Assembly (NCBI RefSeq): GCF_003003275.1
Contig: NZ_PVTO01000008.1
Coordinates: 1-64,000, forward strand
Source of the DNA: Alkalibacterium olivapovliticus
GTDB taxonomy: Bacteria > Bacillota > Bacilli > Lactobacillales > Carnobacteriaceae_A
Length of the DNA stretch: 64,000 nucleotides
Direction: 5' to 3'
Shown here one piece after another: positions 1 through 8,485 of the stretch. Position 1 is the stretch's first letter; each line of letters begins with the position of its first letter. The notes under the pieces were generated by a model, which was given only the letters and a program-made list of their open reading frames with translations, did not search any database and was not told the DNA's origin. Position numbers and translations under genes: made by a program.

Positions 1-73
1 TTCAGCGTTCGACTTGCATGTATTAGGCATACCGCCAGCGTTCGTCCTGAGCCAGGATCAAACTCTCATTTTA
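1..73 (-). rRNA. rrs: 16S ribosomal RNA, 5' end only
   Basis: The reverse complement carries the conserved start of bacterial 16S rRNA: AGAGTTTGATCCTGGCTCAG, then the conserved stretch up to ATGCAAGTCGAACG. The gene runs leftward out of the window, so only about 73 bases are present. The mature 5' end is placed about 7 bases before AGAGTTTG by analogy with other 16S genes. Confidence 0.97.
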
Positions 74-247
74 AGTTTGACTTGCTCATTGTATTGCTTG
101 TGAGTTAACTAGGTTAACTCGTTTGTTGTCTCCGGCCCTAAACGGACCGAAGACCCTTGCACATTTGGTTGTTTCTACTTTGTTCAGTTTTCAAAGATCT
201 ATCTCGTTCGGTTGGTGTTGCTGAATGTGTTTTGCGTCATTAGCAAC
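74..247 (-). promoter_or_regulatory. rRNA operon leader
   Basis: This is the transcribed leader between the nearest promoter and 16S. Read on the minus strand it holds the CTTTGAAAACTGAACAAA element typical of Firmicutes rRNA leaders and spacers. It also holds a hairpin at 128-154 with arms GTCTTCGGTCC and GGGCCGGAGAC (11 pairs including two G-U). Such elements serve antitermination and processing; the exact role here is inferred. Confidence 0.7.
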
Positions 248-253
248 TTAACT

Positions 254-282
254 ATCTTACCATCAGATCAGCTTTGAGTCAA
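254..282 (-). promoter_or_regulatory. rRNA promoter, proximal
   Basis: On the minus strand TTGACT (277-282) is followed after exactly 17 bases by TAAGAT (254-259). This is a near-consensus sigma-A promoter pointing into the 16S leader. Confidence 0.8.
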
Positions 283-355
283 CATCTTTTTTAAATTAAT
301 TTCGCAATCAATTTAAATCTGTAAGCGTTCCCTTTGCCTCTATGACAACTACTTT

Positions 356-384
356 AGTATATCTCGTTGCCACCTGAAAGTCAA
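356..384 (-). promoter_or_regulatory. rRNA promoter, middle
   Basis: TTGACT (379-384) is followed by a 17-base spacer and TATACT (356-361) on the minus strand. The -35 hexamer and spacing are identical to those of the two flanking promoters. Confidence 0.8.
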
Positions 385-444
385 TACTTATTTCAAATAA
401 TTTCTGTTTGTAAAACCTGTTACTGTTTTGCAGCAACGAGATTA

Positions 445-473
445 ATATTAACAGGTTATTTGAAAATAGTCAA
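445..473 (-). promoter_or_regulatory. rRNA promoter, distal
   Basis: TTGACT (468-473) is followed by 17 bases and TAATAT (445-450) on the minus strand. It is the farthest of three tandem promoters, only about 20 bases past the stop codon of the upstream GNAT gene. Confidence 0.75.
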
Positions 474-492
474 CCTGTATTGCTCATAATAT

Positions 493-1017
493 TCAAATTT
501 CCCACTGATATAGATTATAGTCCTGTAATCCTTCTCCGTTATCATAGTCTTTGATGGTTTTTACAAAGGTAAATCCATGCGCATTATAAAATGAATTCAA
601 CTGGTTATTTGTTGCAATACAATCCAGTCTGATTCCTTTTTTCTGGTTATGTCTCGCTATTTCTTTTGCCCCTTCGATCAGATTGTATCCTTTTTTCCCT
701 TCTTTTTTTGTTCTATCTACTGCGATTCTATGAAGATAATAGAAATCTTCATGGTTCTCCAGTCCCCAAAGATCAATATCCCACTTAGTCTGTTTATCCC
801 ACAATGCAAACGTTCCGATGACTTCATTATGACTATACGCAAGGAATACTTCTTTCTTTTCTATTGCCTGTTGAACATTATGAACATCTTCTCCTTTCAA
901 TAACCCTGCCCACTGAGTTGATCCCTTTTTGCTCAGCCAGACTGCAGTTTCATAAAGGATTCCCTTGATAGTTGATAAATCTTCAGCAGTTGCCTCTTTA
1001 ATTACAATATTTTTCAT
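493..1017 (-). CDS. GNAT family N-acetyltransferase
   Basis: This 174-residue single-domain protein has the GNAT pattern: an N-terminal strand with the EATAEDL start, a central FYYLHRIAVD strand before the acetyl-CoA loop, and a C-terminal NSFYNAHGFTFVKT segment typical of the fold's end. The loop after AVDRT (KKEGKKGYNLI) is a poor match to the usual Q/RxxGxG/A motif, so substrate and activity are uncertain. The start is supported by GGGGGAGAGG just upstream. It is the last gene before the rRNA operon promoters. No specific acceptor can be named; small molecules or protein N-termini are both possible. Confidence 0.85.
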   Translation of the reverse strand: MKNIVIKEATAEDLSTIKGILYETAVWLSKKGSTQWAGLLKGEDVHNVQQAIEKKEVFLAYSHNEVIGTFALWDKQTKWDIDLWGLENHEDFYYLHRIAVDRTKKEGKKGYNLIEGAKEIARHNQKKGIRLDCIATNNQLNSFYNAHGFTFVKTIKDYDNGEGLQDYNLYQWEI

Positions 1018-1071
1018 ATTCCTCTCCCCCTATAGATTAATATTCTAACTCATATGCCTTTTTTTTGGAAG

Positions 1072-1099
1072 AAAAAAAGGAGAGCAGATTTGCCCTCCT
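1072..1099 (-). terminator. Rho-independent terminator of pgi
   Basis: On the minus strand the arms AGGAGGGCA and TGCTCTCCT (one G-U pair) enclose an AATC loop and are followed by a run of T. The hairpin starts about 25 bases after the pgi stop codon. Confidence 0.85.
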
Positions 1100-1123
1100 T
1101 CCTATTATCTAGTTGTCTCTATT

Positions 1124-2473
1124 TTACAGACGCTTGTTCAATTCATTCGCTAAGTCTTCAAATCCTGGTTTTCCAAGTAACGCAAACATATTTTTCTTGT
1201 ATGCTTCAACACCTGGCTGATCAAATGGATTAACAGTGTTCATGTATCCTGATGCTGCAACTGCAATTTCAAAGAAATAGAACAAGTAACCTAATGTATG
1301 TGCAGACATGTCAGGTATAGTAATCACAAAGTTTGGAACTTCTCCATCTGTGTGAGCTAGTAACGTTCCTTCAAAAGCCTTAGTGTTAACAAAATCAATT
1401 TCCTTGCCTTCCAGATAGCCTAATCCGTCAAGATCTTCTGTCTCTGTAGGTATTGTCATAGATTTAGACGGTTTGTCCACTTTAATGACCGTTTCAAATA
1501 GATTTCGTCTGCCTTCTTGAATGTACTGACCTAATGAATGCAGATCTGTCGAGAAATTAGCACTCGAAGGATAAATGCCTCGCTGGTCTTTCCCTTCTGA
1601 TTCCCCAAAGAGCTGTTTCCACCATTCTGATAAATACTGAAGATTTGGTTCATAATTCACTAATAATTCAGTAACTTTTCCTTTTCTGTATAAGATGTTT
1701 CTAAAAGCAGCATACTGATAAGCCAGATTATTCTCAAGACTGTCATCCGAGAAATCTGTTCTTGCCTGATTTGCCCCTTCCATAAGTGCATTAATGTCTC
1801 CACCACCTACAGCTATAGGCAGCAGTCCAACAGCTGTCAGTACTGAGAAACGTCCTCCGACATCGTCAGGGATAATAAAGGACTCATACCCTTCTGTATC
1901 AGCTAACGATTTCAAAGCTCCTTTTTCTTTATCTGTAGTGGCATATATTCTAGTTTTAGCTTCTTCTTCTCCATACTTATCAATCAGGAGCTTTTTAAAT
2001 ACTCTAAATGCTAGTGCCGGTTCAGTTGTTGTTCCGGATTTAGAGATGACATTAACAGAAAAATCCTTATCCCCAATTACTTCAATTAAATCACTTAAGT
2101 AAGTAGAGCTGATATTGTTACCCGCAAAAAAGATTTGTGGTGTTTTACGCTGTTCACTGCTTAACTCGTTGTAAAAAGAATGGTTTAAAAAGTCCAGTGC
2201 TGCTTTAGCTCCAAGGTATGAGCCGCCAATTCCAATAACCACTAAGATTTGTGAATCAGATTTGATTTTTTCAGCTGCTTTTTCTATACGAGAAAATTCG
2301 TCTTTATCATATTTTTCAGGCAAATCGACCCATCCTAAAAATTCATTCCCAGGACCTGTCTGTTCTTTAATTAAAGAATCTGCTGAAGTTACCTGAGCCT
2401 GCATGTTTTTCAGTTCATCTTCATTAATGAACTGTCCTACTACTTTAGAGTAATCAAACTTGATTTTTGTCAT
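1124..2473 (-). CDS. pgi: glucose-6-phosphate isomerase
   Basis: Interconverts glucose 6-phosphate and fructose 6-phosphate in glycolysis, in the cytoplasm. The 449-residue protein has the usual Firmicutes length. Visible landmarks are [11 protein letters not shown] near residue 85, KSGTTTEPA, the family signature [13 protein letters not shown], and [11 protein letters not shown] near the C-terminus. An ATG three codons upstream lies only one base after GGAGG. The ATG at 2473 lies 10 bases after it and begins [10 protein letters not shown] like relatives, so I chose that start. It is preceded by an S1-domain protein gene and a small Nudix-like gene on the same strand, probably one transcript ending at the hairpin just downstream. 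Confidence 0.97.
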   Translation of the reverse strand: MTKIKFDYSKVVGQFINEDELKNMQAQVTSADSLIKEQTGPGNEFLGWVDLPEKYDKDEFSRIEKAAEKIKSDSQILVVIGIGGSYLGAKAALDFLNHSFYNELSSEQRKTPQIFFAGNNISSTYLSDLIEVIGDKDFSVNVISKSGTTTEPALAFRVFKKLLIDKYGEEEAKTRIYATTDKEKGALKSLADTEGYESFIIPDDVGGRFSVLTAVGLLPIAVGGGDINALMEGANQARTDFSDDSLENNLAYQYAAFRNILYRKGKVTELLVNYEPNLQYLSEWWKQLFGESEGKDQRGIYPSSANFSTDLHSLGQYIQEGRRNLFETVIKVDKPSKSMTIPTETEDLDGLGYLEGKEIDFVNTKAFEGTLLAHTDGEVPNFVITIPDMSAHTLGYLFYFFEIAVAASGYMNTVNPFDQPGVEAYKKNMFALLGKPGFEDLANELNKRL

Positions 2474-2506
2474 ATAAATCATTCCTCCATAATAATACTA
2501 TTTTAA

Positions 2507-2923
2507 TTATATAAGTAAAAACTGGGGTACTCCAGAAATTTTCCATTGCTCAAGTGTGGCGATCACATTATCAGAGTGCTCCCAGGATAAGTCATATGAC
2601 TCTGCAAGTAACTGATCAGGATCTACCAGATTAATGTCTTCATAAATAAAAACAAACAGTGGTATACGATTATCATCAACTATTGCATTGGTTAATTCGT
2701 TTAATTCCAACTTTTCAATATCCAGATTACACACTTCTTTTAGTCGATTGATTACACTTGCCAGCCCGGTTTGTTTAGGTTTAACTGTTGTCGCTAAAAA
2801 AGCAAATCCTTCTTCTTCTTTCCTGACAAGAAAGACATAGCGTCCGTCCTTACCTTTAACCAGAATAGTACATGCAACATAATGATTTTCTTTCATCAAA
2901 TTCATTAACACCTTTCTAAGCAT
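2507..2923 (-). CDS. Nudix-like protein lacking a Nudix box (hypothetical)
   Basis: A 138-residue protein I cannot name. The layout (CTILVKGKDGRYVFLVRK, a variable loop, a helix with VINRLKEVCNLDIEKLEL, then strand PLFVFIYE) resembles a Nudix fold. However, the catalytic REXXEEXGU signature is absent, with RLKEVCNL in its place, so it is probably not a pyrophosphohydrolase. It sits between an S1-domain gene and pgi, with short gaps on both sides, consistent with an operon. The start is unsure. The AAAGGTG ribosome site precedes ATG codons at 2905 and 2896, while the ATG at 2923 has no clear site upstream. Confidence 0.65.
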   Translation of the reverse strand: MLRKVLMNLMKENHYVACTILVKGKDGRYVFLVRKEEEGFAFLATTVKPKQTGLASVINRLKEVCNLDIEKLELNELTNAIVDDNRIPLFVFIYEDINLVDPDQLLAESYDLSWEHSDNVIATLEQWKISGVPQFLLI

Positions 2924-2941
2924 AGGGTCATTGTTTTTGTC

Positions 2942-3325
2942 TCACTTACTGCTTTTACGTGTATCAATTTCTTTTAATGCCAGTTCAACCCAGCCAGGTA
3001 ATTTGTCTTCAATCGATTTAAATCCGATACCAGTCTTATTACCGTAACGCGAAATGTTTCTTCTATTAGAAAACGGGTGGAATTTTGGTTTGTGCAGACT
3101 CCTCAACGATAAACTGATTTTATGAGAGTATTCATCAATATCCATAATGATGACGTCTACTACATCACCCTTATTAACTACCTCGGAGATGCTCTTGATG
3201 TAACCATGTTTTAATTCAGAAATGTGAATCAGCCCCTGAGTCTCTTCATCTATCGAGACAAAGACGCCATATGGCTGAATTCCTATGACTTCTCCTCTAA
3301 CTTTTTGGCCAATTTTGTACACCAT
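2942..3325 (-). CDS. S1 domain RNA-binding protein (YugI/CvfD-like)
   Basis: This 127-residue protein has a single S1 RNA-binding domain covering about residues 5-75 (GQKVRGEVIGIQPYGVFVSI, then GLIHISEL and the KISLSLRSL end). A basic C-terminal tail follows. The size and architecture match the general stress protein 13 / CvfD family, which binds RNA or ribosomes and affects translation and stress tolerance. The start is supported by GGAGAGGGG 6 bases upstream. It is the first gene of a minus-strand set ending in pgi. An S1 protein in this position is known in other Bacilli. Confidence 0.88.
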   Translation of the reverse strand: MVYKIGQKVRGEVIGIQPYGVFVSIDEETQGLIHISELKHGYIKSISEVVNKGDVVDVIIMDIDEYSHKISLSLRSLHKPKFHPFSNRRNISRYGNKTGIGFKSIEDKLPGWVELALKEIDTRKSSK

Positions 3326-3428
3326 GAATTCCCCTCTCCGTCTTCATGGATTTTTCAAATCATCTTAAATAGTATAGCATGAAAACACTCATTTGTGAAA
3401 TTAAGGTTAGACTATCCTTCTCTTGATT

Positions 3429-3456
3429 TTGATCACTAATTGCTTAATACTATAAG
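3429..3456 (+). promoter_or_regulatory. possible sigma-A promoter of patB
   Basis: TTGATC (3429-3434), a 16-base spacer and TATAAG (3451-3456) lie 28 bases before the PatB start codon. The match is moderate and the spacing short of optimal by one. Confidence 0.45.
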
Positions 3457-3483
3457 GGAGATAATCATCAGAGGAGTGAGGTC

Positions 3484-4653
3484 ATGACATTTGAAAAAAT
3501 CATTAACCGTAAACAGACGGGGAGCGTTAAATGGGATATGCTGGATTCATTATTCGGAGATGACACGATACTACCTATGTGGATCGCTGATATGGACTTT
3601 GATAACCCCTTACCAGTGAAAAATGCTTTGAAGAAGATGATCGATAATGAAGTTCTAGGCTATACTTTCCCAAAATCCAGTCTTTACTCTGCTATTATCC
3701 ACTGGCAGGCGGAGCATCATGGAATGAGGCTGACTGAAGAACAGATACTTTTTTCACCTGGTGTTCTTTCTTCGGTAGCCGTAACTATTCAAGCACTCAC
3801 TGAACCTGGAGACGGCATTGTGATTCACGATCCGGTCTACACTCCTTTCGCGATGCTGGCGGAAAGAAATCATCGTCAAGTCTACCGTTCCGCACTTACT
3901 ATAGAAGAAGGACAGTACAGAATGTGCTTTACAGATATCGAGTCTATTCTAAAAAAGCCAGACGTTAAGCTTTTTATTTTGAGCAATCCTCATAATCCCG
4001 GTGGAAGGGTGTGGACTCGAGAAGAATTAATCACCTTAACGGATTTATGTATAAAGAACGAGGTTGTCTTAGTAAGTGACGAAATCCATAGCGATCTGGT
4101 TTACGAAGGATACGATTGTCTGTCTCCTGTAACCCTTGATGACCATTACAAAAAATGGGTGGTTACACTTCATTCAGCAACAAAAACGTTTAATTTAGCA
4201 GGTGTCAAACTGTCATTTATACTCGTTTACGATCCATCGCTAGCCAAAAAGCTAAAAATGAGTCTAGAAGAGACTGAACTAGATGCAGTCAACAGCTTCG
4301 GTATGTGTGCGACAGAAGCGGCATTCCTTGAAGCAGCTGATTGGCGAGAAGAGTTACTTCATTATCTTTCTCATAACAGACAAACTATAATTGATTTTTT
4401 TGATCTTCATTTGCCAAATGTGAGTTATATGAAACCTGAAGCTACTTACTTATTCTGGTTTGATGCTTCTCTATTAAATGTTGATGCAACGGAGCTCAAA
4501 AGCCATTTTGCTGAAGTAGGGAAAATAGCATTAAATGATGGAATCAGTTATGGTCCAAACGGGCGGGCATATATGCGAATGAATTTCGCCGTCCCTCAGT
4601 CAGTATTGATGGATGGCCTGCACCGTATAAAAAAAGTATTCGACTCAAAATAA
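3484..4653 (+). CDS. patB: PLP-dependent C-S lyase (cystathionine beta-lyase, MalY/PatB family)
   Basis: A fold-type I aminotransferase-like enzyme of 389 residues. The PLP lysine is K234 in HSATKTFNLAG. The cofactor-binding SNPHNPGG (about 167-174) and SDEIHSD (about 198-204) motifs identify the MalY/PatB branch rather than true aminotransferases. These enzymes cleave cystathionine or cysteine conjugates to a thiol, pyruvate and ammonia, linking methionine and cysteine metabolism. The ribosome site GAGGAGTGAGG precedes the ATG. The gene is single, with its own candidate promoter, and converges on a ROK kinase gene across a shared hairpin. Confidence 0.93.
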   Translation: MTFEKIINRKQTGSVKWDMLDSLFGDDTILPMWIADMDFDNPLPVKNALKKMIDNEVLGYTFPKSSLYSAIIHWQAEHHGMRLTEEQILFSPGVLSSVAVTIQALTEPGDGIVIHDPVYTPFAMLAERNHRQVYRSALTIEEGQYRMCFTDIESILKKPDVKLFILSNPHNPGGRVWTREELITLTDLCIKNEVVLVSDEIHSDLVYEGYDCLSPVTLDDHYKKWVVTLHSATKTFNLAGVKLSFILVYDPSLAKKLKMSLEETELDAVNSFGMCATEAAFLEAADWREELLHYLSHNRQTIIDFFDLHLPNVSYMKPEATYLFWFDASLLNVDATELKSHFAEVGKIALNDGISYGPNGRAYMRMNFAVPQSVLMDGLHRIKKVFDSK

Positions 4654-4657
4654 AAAA

Positions 4658-4730
4658 GCGATCCTCATTCACTGCTGCACGTTCTGATTAAAACCTTTAA
4701 TCAAGACTGCATCTCGCGAATGGGGATCAC
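4658..4730. terminator. composite bidirectional terminator
   Basis: Outer arms GATCCTCATTC (4660-4670) and GAATGGGGATC (4718-4728) pair with one G-U. An inner perfect hairpin TGATTAAA-ACC-TTTAATCA sits in the loop, with TGCTGCA/TGCATC partly pairable between. A-rich and T-rich flanks allow use from both converging genes. The length (about 70 bases) is unusual for a simple terminator. Confidence 0.75.
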
Positions 4731-4735
4731 TTATT

Positions 4736-5590
4736 TTATAGCGCTCTTTGAGCAAGCATTAAACACCCAGTAATGCCGGCATCATCTTTCAATGCGGGCG
4801 GCACAATATAATCGTTTAGATCCGGTGTTTGAACATATCCATTAAGCAATTTATCAAACTCGGTTCTGATCAGAGGGAAAAGTTGAGTCTGTTTCATAAC
4901 TCCGCCTCCGAGAATGATTTTTTCAGGACTTATAGTCAAGGTATAGCTCATTAGCGCCTGGGCTAAATAGTAGGCTTCAATTTCCCATACCTCTTTATTA
5001 TCTGTCATATCCTGAGCTTTCTTATCGTAGCGCTTTTCGATTGCCGGTCCTGCTGCCAGTCCTTCAAGACAATCGCTGTGGTATGGACAATTTCCATCAA
5101 AGCTGTCATTTGCATGTTTTCTAACTAGAATATGCCCCATTTCTGGATGGCCATATCCTTCAAGCGGTTCACCGTTTATAACAGCTCCTCCACCTACTCC
5201 AGTTCCAACAGTCAAGTACAAACAGGAGGTCTTTCCTTTAGCTGCACCATATGATAATTCTCCCAGCGCAGCTGCGTTGACATCCGTAGTCCATCCCATA
5301 GGTACTGGATACCTGTCTTTCATCAGTCCGATAAAATCAGTATTCTCCCAGGCAGTCTTTGGCGTTGATGTAATATAGCCGTAAGTATCTGACGATGTGT
5401 TAACATCGATCGGACCAAAAGAGCCTATGCCAATAGCGCTTACCTGATAGTTATCAAAAAAATCAAATACCTTTTTAAATGTTTCTACCGGAGTTGTAGT
5501 GGGTATGGATACTCGTTCTATAATATTGAAGTCATCATCACTGACTGCCAATACGAACTTTGTCCCGCCCGCTTCAATCGCACCTAACAT
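4736..5590 (-). CDS. fructokinase, ROK family
   Basis: Phosphorylates fructose to fructose 6-phosphate. This 284-residue protein starts with the ATP-binding EAGGTKFVLAV and has the catalytic base D103 in TTDVNAAALGE. The ROK glycine-rich LTVGTGVGGGAVING is followed by the zinc site built from H153, C168, H171 and C174 (GHPEMGHI ... CPYHSDC). The closest known functions are the BsYdhR/ScrK-type fructokinases; mannose may also be used. The start ATG follows AAGGAGG. It lies 31 bases downstream of the cyclophilin gene on the same strand, so the two may be co-transcribed. No sugar transporter is adjacent. Confidence 0.92.
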   Translation of the reverse strand: MLGAIEAGGTKFVLAVSDDDFNIIERVSIPTTTPVETFKKVFDFFDNYQVSAIGIGSFGPIDVNTSSDTYGYITSTPKTAWENTDFIGLMKDRYPVPMGWTTDVNAAALGELSYGAAKGKTSCLYLTVGTGVGGGAVINGEPLEGYGHPEMGHILVRKHANDSFDGNCPYHSDCLEGLAAGPAIEKRYDKKAQDMTDNKEVWEIEAYYLAQALMSYTLTISPEKIILGGGVMKQTQLFPLIRTEFDKLLNGYVQTPDLNDYIVPPALKDDAGITGCLMLAQRAL

Positions 5591-5621
5591 AACCAGCCTC
5601 CTTAATTTAAATTAGTTCAGT

Positions 5622-6212
5622 TTAGTCGATGATCGTAATCGTTTCAATGACGACATCTTTGTTAGGCTTGTCCATTGCGTTTTTCTCAACATTCTCGATT
5701 GCTTTAGAAACTTCATGACCTTCAATTACATGGCCGAATACGGTATGTTTCTGATCTAACCAAGGTGTTCCACCATTCTGCTTATAAGCTTCGATGATTT
5801 CTTCCGGGAATCCGGCATCTTCAAGCTGAGAAACCATCTGTTCTGGAATATCACTCATCGTTACAATGAAGAATTGACTACCGTTTGTATTCGGTCCGGA
5901 ATTGGCCATAGATAAAGCCCCATTCAAGTTGAATAATTTTGAACTGAATTCATCTTCAAATGATCCTCCAAACAAACTGTCTCCACCCATACCACTTCCG
6001 GTCGGATCTCCCCCTTGTATCATGAAATTAGAAATGACTCTATGGAAGATAATGCCGTCATAATATCCTTTTCTTGCAAGTCCAACAAAATTTTCTACAG
6101 TTTTTGGTGCTTCTTCCGGGAATAACTGAATTGTTATTTCTCCCATACTGGTACTCATGACAGCTTTTGGTCCTTTAGCCTGGTCTAAATTTAACTGTGG
6201 TAAATCGCTCAT
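5622..6212 (-). CDS. ppiB: peptidyl-prolyl cis-trans isomerase, cyclophilin type
   Basis: Catalyses proline isomerisation during protein folding. The 196-residue protein has no signal peptide, so it is cytoplasmic. It contains [19 protein letters not shown] (catalytic Arg in FHRV) and [15 protein letters not shown], both cyclophilin signatures, plus the C-terminal [11 protein letters not shown] 20-residue N-terminal extension precedes the core. A segment near residues 120-145 ([22 protein letters not shown]) inserts into the usual loop, as in other Lactobacillales cyclophilins. The start is supported by AGGAGG 7 bases upstream. Confidence 0.95.
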   Translation of the reverse strand: MSDLPQLNLDQAKGPKAVMSTSMGEITIQLFPEEAPKTVENFVGLARKGYYDGIIFHRVISNFMIQGGDPTGSGMGGDSLFGGSFEDEFSSKLFNLNGALSMANSGPNTNGSQFFIVTMSDIPEQMVSQLEDAGFPEEIIEAYKQNGGTPWLDQKHTVFGHVIEGHEVSKAIENVEKNAMDKPNKDVVIETITIID

Positions 6213-6364
6213 TAAATTTCCTCCTATATAATAATCTCTATTTAGTGTACCTTAGTTTTTGTTAATTTCCAATATTTTTAATTGTAACACTTTTTTATCT
6301 TCTTATCTGTTTATTCATGTTATTATTAAAGAGGTTTTCACTTTAGGAAAAGGAAGATTCAATT

Positions 6365-6847
6365 ATGGTATTATTTGATAATTACCCGTTAGTAGCTGCA
6401 TTTTCAGCCATCATTATTTCACAATTAATCAAAGTCCCTGTTGCCTTTCTATTAAAACGTCCCTCTTCTGTGGCTTTAGCTACTTCTACTGGAGGTATGC
6501 CGAGTTCTCATTCTGCAGGCGTTACAGCTCTTATCACCAGTATGATAGCAGAGTATGGTATCCAGTCACCTTATGTGGCCATCGCGTCTACTTTTGGAGT
6601 GATCGTTATGTTCGATTCAATGGGTGTCAGACGACAAAGTGGGGAACATGGCATTTTGATCAATGAATTACTGGCTGATTTTGAGAATTTACGTAAAACA
6701 TTTACACAGTACAAATATGAAGACATCGAAGCATTAGATGAAGAAGAAAGACAATCTAGAGGTCATCTAGGTCATAAACCAATCGAAGTCTTTTTTGGTA
6801 TCTTATCAGGAATAGTGATCGCTTTGATTATTGGTGTCTTTTATTAA
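6365..6847 (+). CDS. yuiD: divergent PAP2 family membrane protein (YuiD-like)
   Basis: A 160-residue membrane protein of the DUF212/divergent PAP2 family. It keeps the family's GGMPSSHSAGVTAL core (about residues 43-56) and FDSMGVRRQSGEHG (about 81-94), related to acid-phosphatase PAP2 motifs. Four hydrophobic segments are visible: near 8-25, 48-70, 72-85 and the C-terminal 140-160. Its substrate is not established. It precedes yumC and pgpA on the same strand, as in other Bacilli where these genes cluster. The ATG follows GGAAAAGGAAG. Confidence 0.9.
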   Translation: MVLFDNYPLVAAFSAIIISQLIKVPVAFLLKRPSSVALATSTGGMPSSHSAGVTALITSMIAEYGIQSPYVAIASTFGVIVMFDSMGVRRQSGEHGILINELLADFENLRKTFTQYKYEDIEALDEEERQSRGHLGHKPIEVFFGILSGIVIALIIGVFY

Positions 6848-6876
6848 GTACAGGTTACATTTATGGAGGGTTTGTT

Positions 6877-7878
6877 TTGACAGTTTCAGTAGAATTATAT
6901 GATATAACAATCATAGGCGGTGGCCCAGTAGGCATGTTTGCTGCCTTCTATGCTGGGATGAGAAATGCGAAAACCAAAATCATAGAGTCCCTGCCTGTAT
7001 TAGGCGGACAAGTATCCCTGCTTTATCCTGAAAAAACAATCTATGATGTTGGCGGTTATGCGGGAGTCACTGGCAAAGAGCTGGTTCATCAGCTGACTGC
7101 TCAGATGCAGCATTTCGATCAGACGATTTGTCTGGATCAGGAAGTCAAATCAATCGAAAAGCTGGATCATCATTTATTTAAAATCGAGACCACTAAGGAA
7201 ACGCACTACAGCAAGACAGTTATTTTGACTACTGGCCAGGGTTCTTTTCAGCCTAGAAAACTTACACTCCCTTTAGCTGACCGGTTCGAACAGACTAATC
7301 TTCACTACATTGTCAAAGATCTTGAACAATATAAAGATAAAACAGTCGTAATCTGTGGTGGTGGAGATACTGCAGTGGATTGGGCACTGACTCTTGAAGG
7401 GATCGCCAGAAAAGTCTTCCTTGTTCATCGCCGTGAACACTTCAGAGCACATGAAGGTTCAGTCGAAATGATGAAAGCCTCCAATATAGATATTTTGACA
7501 CCCATGATTCCTTATAAACTGATTGGGGACAGCGACTACTTAAAGGCAGTAGAATTCAAAGAAACGAGAGGCGATAAATTAACGACTGTCGATCTGGACT
7601 TTTTCATAATCAATTATGGGTTTGTCTCCTCCATTGGCCCGATCAAAGACTGGGACATCAATCTGGACCAGACAGATATCATCGTTAACTCTAAGATGGA
7701 GACCTCTATTGAAGGTATATATGCTGCTGGAGACAGCAATACGTTTGACGGTAAAATAAAGCTGATTGCCACAGGATTCGGTGAAGCACCAACGGCTGTC
7801 AATCATGCGATTCATTCCATCTATCCTAAAGAACATGCTCAACCTATTCAAAGTACAAAATTGTCATTTGAAGATTGA
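6877..7878 (+). CDS. yumC: ferredoxin/flavodoxin--NADP+ reductase type 2
   Basis: A flavoprotein of 333 residues related to thioredoxin reductase. The FAD-binding IIGGGPVGMFAAFYAGMR starts at about residue 10. LPVLGGQVSLLYPEKTIYD is characteristic of the YumC subfamily. The NAD(P)-binding VVICGGGDTAVDWAL is followed by the basic HRRE. The C-terminal GIYAAGDSNTFDGKIKLIATGFGEAPTAVNH closes the FAD site. The redox CxxC of thioredoxin reductase is absent, as expected. The start codon is TTG, set by GGAGGG 6 bases upstream. It supplies or withdraws electrons from ferredoxin or flavodoxin. Confidence 0.95.
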   Translation: MTVSVELYDITIIGGGPVGMFAAFYAGMRNAKTKIIESLPVLGGQVSLLYPEKTIYDVGGYAGVTGKELVHQLTAQMQHFDQTICLDQEVKSIEKLDHHLFKIETTKETHYSKTVILTTGQGSFQPRKLTLPLADRFEQTNLHYIVKDLEQYKDKTVVICGGGDTAVDWALTLEGIARKVFLVHRREHFRAHEGSVEMMKASNIDILTPMIPYKLIGDSDYLKAVEFKETRGDKLTTVDLDFFIINYGFVSSIGPIKDWDINLDQTDIIVNSKMETSIEGIYAAGDSNTFDGKIKLIATGFGEAPTAVNHAIHSIYPKEHAQPIQSTKLSFED

Positions 7879-7902
7879 ACAAAACGACGAGGAGGAATAC
7901 AA

Positions 7903-8412
7903 ATGGTACAATCAGGTTCAAAACTGCATAAAGTTGCTCTGGAATTATTAGAAAAACGAGGGGTTACATTAGACGAAATTGCTGAATTAGTATACGATCT
8001 ACAGCAGCCCTACCTACCCGGCATCACCATGGACGTGTGTTTAGACAATGTGAAGGCAGTTCTTAGAAAAAGAGAAGTTCAGAATGCTGTTTTAACAGGA
8101 GTTGAACTGGACGTCTTATGTGAAGAAGGCAAACTGTCCAGCCCGCTTCAGGAAATAATTAAAGAAGATGAAGGGTTATACGGTATCGATGAGATTTTAG
8201 CCCTTTCTATTGTTAACGTCTATGGATCGATTGGATTTACGAATTACGGCTTCCTGGATAAAACAAAACCAAAAGTAATCGCGAGACTGGACGATCACAA
8301 AAATACAAATGAAACACATACGTTCCTGGATGACATTGTTGGCGCAATTGCTGCAGCTGCTGCAAGCAGAGTTGCTCACGATAATCCTGAAATATCAGAC
8401 GTCATGAAATAA
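7903..8412 (+). CDS. pgpA: phosphatidylglycerophosphatase A family protein (YutG-like)
   Basis: A 169-residue protein of the PgpA superfamily. The N-terminal part (residues 1-70) is a small helical domain seen in the Bacilli YutG branch. The C-terminal part has GLYGIDEILALSIVNVYGSIGFTNYG and LDDHKNTNETHTFLDDIVGAIAAAAASR, matching the PgpA metal-binding pattern (D, E and D/H positions). The known family reaction is removal of phosphate from phosphatidylglycerophosphate; the Bacilli branch is less well tested. GAGGAGG precedes the ATG. It is the last gene of yuiD-yumC-pgpA and ends at a strong hairpin. Confidence 0.88.
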   Translation: MVQSGSKLHKVALELLEKRGVTLDEIAELVYDLQQPYLPGITMDVCLDNVKAVLRKREVQNAVLTGVELDVLCEEGKLSSPLQEIIKEDEGLYGIDEILALSIVNVYGSIGFTNYGFLDKTKPKVIARLDDHKNTNETHTFLDDIVGAIAAAAASRVAHDNPEISDVMK

Positions 8413-8418
8413 AAAAAG

Positions 8419-8480
8419 CTGAATGATTCTCTACACTGACCACTCCTCTATAGGAGACAGTTCTGAAGAGAATCATTCAG
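8419..8480. terminator. bidirectional terminator
   Basis: Arms CTGAATGATTCTCT (8419-8432) and AGAGAATCATTCAG (8467-8480) are perfectly complementary, with A-run and T-run flanks. A small inner hairpin CTCC-TCTATA-GGAG lies in the loop. It separates converging pgpA and the membrane protein gene. Confidence 0.92.
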
Positions 8481-8485
8481 TTTTT

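Noticed and set aside
74-492. tRNA gene upstream of 16S
   Set aside because: No cloverleaf or T-loop GTTCGANTC signature in the leader or promoter region.
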